Shown in pieces: positions 26,801-30,163 of a DNA stretch of 30,163 nucleotides. The stretch spans positions 1-30,163 of the forward strand of contig JBAZLS010000011.1 in the NCBI GenBank assembly GCA_041650175.1, given 5' to 3'. Below the pieces are notes generated by a model that was given only the letters and a program-made list of their open reading frames with translations, was not told where the DNA came from and ran no database searches. A program made the position numbers and the translations under genes. Positions within the stretch are counted from its first letter, which is position 1; each line of letters begins with the position of its first letter. This DNA is from Minisyncoccus sp041650175. Lineage in GTDB: Bacteria > Patescibacteriota > Minisyncoccia > Minisyncoccales > Minisyncoccaceae.

Positions 26801-26843
26801 TGAACCTTAGAAATATTTTAAAATTAGGTATTTCTAAGGTTCA
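26801..26843 (-). promoter_or_regulatory. 15-bp perfect inverted repeat over the ribosome-binding region
   Basis: TGAACCTTAGAAATA 26801-26815 is perfectly repeated inverted at 26829-26843, with a 13-base loop. On the minus strand the 3' arm ends AAGGTTCA and the ATG follows four bases later, so the only Shine-Dalgarno-like AAGG is inside the stem. It could be an operator for the HTH protein, a translation-blocking hairpin, or the ftsH terminator (35 bases after the ftsH stop, but without a T-run). Confidence 0.65.
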
Positions 26844-26878
26844 TTTATCAAAGATTCTACAAAAATACCACCTTACTA

Positions 26879-28717
26879 TTACTTTTTTGTCTTTATGATT
26901 GCTTCAAATTCTTCTCTTTCAATTGTTTCTTTTTCCATCAAAACAGAAACTATTTTCTCAATCAAGTCTTTATTTTCCTTGATTATATTTTCTGCAGTTT
27001 TTTCAGCTCTTTTAATAATATCTTCGACTTCCTTATCAATGGCTTGAGCAATACTTTCTGAATAATTTTTAGTTTCTCCATATTCCCTATCTAAATATAT
27101 TTCAACTTCTCTTTCACCAAAAGTAATCGGTCCTAAGCTAGACATTCCATATTTTTTTACTATTCCTCTTGCTATTCTTGAAGCTTTTGACAAATCATCT
27201 GAAGCTCCTGTTGAGATATCGCCAAAAATAAACCTTTCTGCACAATATCCACCCAATGCAACAGAAATACTTGATTCAAGTTCTGATTTTGTTCGGAAAT
27301 AGCGTTCTTCTGACGGTACATTTAATGTATATCCAGCAGCCATACCTCTTGAGATAATAGAAATTTTTCTAACTGGTTCAGCACTGGGAACTAAAGATGA
27401 CACAAGCGCATGACCGGCTTCATGATAAGCAGTAATCTTTTTTTCTTTATCCGATAGAACATGGCTTTTTCTTTCTGGCCCTAATAAGACTTTTTCGATA
27501 GAAGTCAATAAATTATCTTGAGTAATTGTCTTAGTCCCTCTCTTTGCTGCCAGTATCGCCGCCTCATTGACAACATTTGATAAATCAGCTCCTGAAAAAC
27601 CTGGCGTTCTTTCGGCCACTTCTCTTAATTTTGTATTCTTATCTAATGGTTTTCCAGCTGAATGGATAGATAAAATATCCTCTCTCTCTTTGATATCAGG
27701 CAAATTAATAACAACCTTTCTATCAAATCTTCCTGGACGTAGCAAAGCTGGATCTAGAACATCAGAACGATTAGTCGCTGCTAAAATTATTATTTTATCA
27801 TTTTGCTCAAAACCATCCATTTCAGTTAATAATTGATTTAATGTCTGCTCTCTCTCTTCATGCCCTCCTGTAATTGCTGGCCCTCTTGTCTTTCCAATAC
27901 TATCAAGCTCATCAATAAAAACAAGACAAGGTTGATGTTTTTTAGCTGAAGCGAAAAGACTGCGAACCCGGCCAGAACCAACGCCAACAAACATTTCAAC
28001 AAAAGAAGATCCAGCAACAGAAAAAAATGGAACATCGCTTTCTCCTGCAACTGCACGAGCAAGTAATGTTTTTCCACAGCCAGCGGGACCCACTAAAAGA
28101 ACTCCTTTGGGAATTCTTGCACCCATTTTTAAATATTTATTAGGATTTTTTAAGAAATCTACAATTTCTTTGAGCTCTTCTTTTTCTTCTTTTAATCCAG
28201 CGACATCTTTAAAAGTAATCTTTTCTTTTGGTTGCCCTTCTGCTCCAAAAAGCTTTGCTTTTGCTTTTGTAAAATCAAAAGTTTGGGCAGCACCTGTTTT
28301 TGCCTGCTTAAAAACTAACCAAAAGAAAAACCCAAAAACAATAAAAGGCAATATTATAAATAAGAAAAATGCCCATAACCAATCATACATTTCAGATTCT
28401 TCGCCAAAAACAAATGAAACGTTGCGTAGTTTTTCTTTTTCTACTCCATAGTTGGTTAGTGCTTGTCCTATTGTATCGTTAGTTTCTTTTTTTGTTTTAG
28501 CTTCGCTTTTATCTTTATAGGTAATCAAAAGTTCATCCTTATTAGATGTAACTTTTTCTACTTTTTCTGAATTAATATCCTGAACAAGCTGAGTAATAGA
28601 AATTTCTTTTATTTCCACAGCTGGTTTGTTAAAGAAATTAAAAAGTGTACCCAAAATCAAGAAAATAAGAACAACATAGAAAATATTCAGAAGTAATCCC
28701 TTGATAGGACTTTTCAT
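26879..28717 (-). CDS. ftsH: ATP-dependent zinc metalloprotease FtsH
   Basis: FtsH is a membrane-bound AAA+ protease that extracts and degrades membrane and regulatory proteins. Two N-terminal helices (about 10-27 and 112-135 in this numbering) flank an extracytoplasmic domain. The AAA module has Walker A GPAGCGKT, Walker B LVFIDELDSIG, the pore motif FVEMFVGVG and the second region of homology with ATNRSDVLDPALLRPGRFD. The zinc site HEAGH lies near residue 430. About 612 residues is normal. The frame extends to a TTG at 28768 that would overlap rpsA, so I chose the ATG at 28717 (MKSPIKG), 26 bases after the rpsA stop. The two genes form an operon. Confidence 0.96.
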   Translation of the reverse strand: MKSPIKGLLLNIFYVVLIFLILGTLFNFFNKPAVEIKEISITQLVQDINSEKVEKVTSNKDELLITYKDKSEAKTKKETNDTIGQALTNYGVEKEKLRNVSFVFGEESEMYDWLWAFFLFIILPFIVFGFFFWLVFKQAKTGAAQTFDFTKAKAKLFGAEGQPKEKITFKDVAGLKEEKEELKEIVDFLKNPNKYLKMGARIPKGVLLVGPAGCGKTLLARAVAGESDVPFFSVAGSSFVEMFVGVGSGRVRSLFASAKKHQPCLVFIDELDSIGKTRGPAITGGHEEREQTLNQLLTEMDGFEQNDKIIILAATNRSDVLDPALLRPGRFDRKVVINLPDIKEREDILSIHSAGKPLDKNTKLREVAERTPGFSGADLSNVVNEAAILAAKRGTKTITQDNLLTSIEKVLLGPERKSHVLSDKEKKITAYHEAGHALVSSLVPSAEPVRKISIISRGMAAGYTLNVPSEERYFRTKSELESSISVALGGYCAERFIFGDISTGASDDLSKASRIARGIVKKYGMSSLGPITFGEREVEIYLDREYGETKNYSESIAQAIDKEVEDIIKRAEKTAENIIKENKDLIEKIVSVLMEKETIEREEFEAIIKTKK

Positions 28718-28743
28718 AGGTTCTAATTTTATTAAAATTCCAA

Positions 28744-29841
28744 TTATTTTAACCTTAGAGACATCCAATGTCTTTGTGGTTGGAAACTAAGAATTTGGAA
28801 TTCATATTCTTTGCCAACTTCCATTTTTTCTTTCATTTTTGTCTCTGAGCCGAATTCTGAGATATGAATTAATCCTTGGATTTTAGCATCTTCTTTTTCA
28901 GTTTTTAATTGTACAAAAGCACCAAAAGGATTGAATCTTGAGATTATTCCAATAACAATATCACCATTCTTTAAGCCAAGTTCTTGCCAAGGATCTTTTT
29001 TAAGATTTTTTAAGGATAAAGATACTCTTCCCTGACTAATGTCAATGATTTCAGCTTTTACTTTTTGTCCTATTTCAACGAATTGAGATGGGTCTTCGAT
29101 TAGTTGCCAATCAAGTTCAGAAATATGAACCAATCCTTCAAGCAAATCGTCATCAGGAGCTCCTTCAAATGGCTGTTCTGGCATAGCAAACTTGATAAAT
29201 GCACCAAAGTTTACAATTCCAGAAACTTTTCCTTCTACAATGTCGCCGACTTTGAGATTTTTGATAGCTTTTTGAAGATTTTCGTTTTCTTTTGACTCTT
29301 CGGTTAAAATAATCTGGCCTGCTTTTTCATCAAAATCCAAAACTTTAACTTTTATTTCTTGACCGATAAAAGACTGCAGTTTGCGTAGAATCTTAGCTTT
29401 ATCACCTTCAGGGACTCTAGGATATTTTTCTGGAGATAATTGAGATGTAGGTAGAAAAGCTGGGATACCTGAAATATCAGTAAGCAATCCTCCTTTGTTT
29501 ACCTTGCTAATTTTAACATTGAATTCCTTATCAGAATCTTTCATTTCCTTAACATTCTTCCAAGCAAATTCTCTTTCAGCATCTCTTAAAGATAACTCAA
29601 TAAAGCCGTTTTCGTTTTCAGCTTCAATAACCTTAACAGATATGATATCGTTTGGTTTGACATTTTTCAAAACGTTTCTAGCGTTTTGATATTCTGCACC
29701 AAAGATTATCCCTGTTTTTGTTGGACCTAAGTCTAAATAGATTGATAGATTTTCAATAGCTAAAACCCTACCATCTACAACATCGCCCGATTTTAAGATC
29801 CGGACAGAATCATTTAATTTTTGTAATATTTCGTTCTGCAT
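28744..29841 (-). CDS. rpsA: Ribosomal protein bS1, four S1 domains
   Basis: This 365-residue bS1 has about four OB-fold S1 repeats, at roughly 16-85, 103-172, 193-273 and 288-364. Each shows the GDVVxGxV...GAFVxL/GLVHISE pattern: SGDVVDGRVLAIENLSIYLD, VGDIVEGKVSGIVNFGAFIK with LVHISELDW, and NGDIVIGIISRFNPFGAFVQ with IQGLIHISEFG. E. coli bS1 has six repeats; four-repeat forms are known elsewhere and bind mRNA for initiation. The protein ends RHWMSLRLK. It leads an operon with ftsH. 29842-30002 upstream is AT-rich and presumably holds its promoter. Confidence 0.93.
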   Translation of the reverse strand: MQNEILQKLNDSVRILKSGDVVDGRVLAIENLSIYLDLGPTKTGIIFGAEYQNARNVLKNVKPNDIISVKVIEAENENGFIELSLRDAEREFAWKNVKEMKDSDKEFNVKISKVNKGGLLTDISGIPAFLPTSQLSPEKYPRVPEGDKAKILRKLQSFIGQEIKVKVLDFDEKAGQIILTEESKENENLQKAIKNLKVGDIVEGKVSGIVNFGAFIKFAMPEQPFEGAPDDDLLEGLVHISELDWQLIEDPSQFVEIGQKVKAEIIDISQGRVSLSLKNLKKDPWQELGLKNGDIVIGIISRFNPFGAFVQLKTEKEDAKIQGLIHISEFGSETKMKEKMEVGKEYEFQILSFQPQRHWMSLRLK

Positions 29842-30002
29842 ATAAATAGTTTATAGCATAAAGAACTAGAGTAATCAAGATTTTATAAATCTAAAAGCGA
29901 AATAGTCTTTTCTTGACTATTTTATGCTAATTATAAATTAATCCTCTATTTTGTTTATTAAAAAAGTAGAAAATAATCTCTATTCTTTTTCTTCTTTTAT
30001 GT

Positions 30003-30163
30003 TTAATTTTCAATCCAGCTCGGATTAATGTTTAAGCGATTAGCAGAACAAGTTGAACTACTTGTTCCGTCTGCTACAGTACATATCCATGTAATGGTAG
30101 CACCTTTTTCTGGAAAGGCAGTGTTTGATGGAATTCCAGTTGTACATTGTGCTCCTTCATACG
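30003..30163 (-). CDS. C-terminal end of a secreted Ig-like repeat protein (partial)
   Basis: On the minus strand an open frame enters from the window edge and ends at a TAA (30003-30005). The 53 visible residues include GAQCTTGIPSNTAFPEKG, ATITWICTVADGTSSSTC and SANRLNINPSWIEN. The pattern of Cys, G-x-P-S, W-x-C and S-x-x-CSA matches the Ig-like repeats that end large surface or pilin-like proteins in CPR bacteria. The cysteines suggest disulfides outside the cell. The start and most of the gene lie beyond the window. Confidence 0.7.
   Translation of the reverse strand, partial: YEGAQCTTGIPSNTAFPEKGATITWICTVADGTSSSTCSANRLNINPSWIEN

Overview
The window is AT-rich, with short gene spacing and several traits I associate with Candidate Phyla Radiation (Patescibacteria, Parcubacteria-like) genomes. 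These are a run of tandem small pilin-like membrane proteins, a short four-domain ribosomal protein S1, an acidic N-terminal extension on bL19, a C-terminal Ig-like tail of a secreted protein (30003-30163), tRNA genes mostly lacking an encoded CCA, and several lineage-type hypothetical membrane proteins. The phylum assignment is inference from gene content; no marker phylogeny was possible.

Layout. 1-210 is dense in inverted repeats and may be a structured RNA. 326-941 is a promoter and a DinJ/YafQ toxin-antitoxin pair. 1260-4600 holds a DUF2207-type membrane protein and a repeat-rich exported protein. 4685-5110 is tRNA-Arg with decayed copies. 5157-8743 has an orphan protein, recG and a membrane protein. 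8811-14493 (minus) is an envelope glycan block: a cellulose-synthase-like GT2, GtrA, a dolichyl-phosphate-type GT2 and a large GT-C-like membrane protein. 14564-17121 (plus) is tsaD, a PrsW-type protease and an Hsp20. 18627-20255 is four tandem pilin-like genes. 20272-24023 is a methyltransferase, gyrA and a degenerate metallo-beta-lactamase-fold protein. 24046-26125 is a tRNA-dense segment with rplS (bL19). 26135-29841 is an HTH/LAGLIDADG-like gene, ftsH and rpsA.

The most striking signal is a family of ten short elements, about 60-100 bp each, found only next to tRNA genes. Read in one orientation each has hairpin H1 with a TGCT or TACT loop, then hairpin H2 with a CAGNC pentaloop on a 5-bp stem. 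Most copies also have a TC/TCC internal loop below that stem. Stem sequences differ between copies but stay complementary, with compensatory changes, while the loops are conserved. Most copies abut a tRNA fragment that begins at the T-loop CGA, so the local tRNA 3' end (or in two cases the 5' half) is duplicated beside each element. This resembles att-site duplication by tRNA-targeting integrases, but with no integrase and on a tiny scale. I do not recognise the element.

The decoding set also stands out: tRNA-Arg has anticodon GCG and tRNA-Ile has anticodon TAT, both uncommon in bacteria. GyrA lacks the usual Ser and Asp at the two main quinolone-contact positions.
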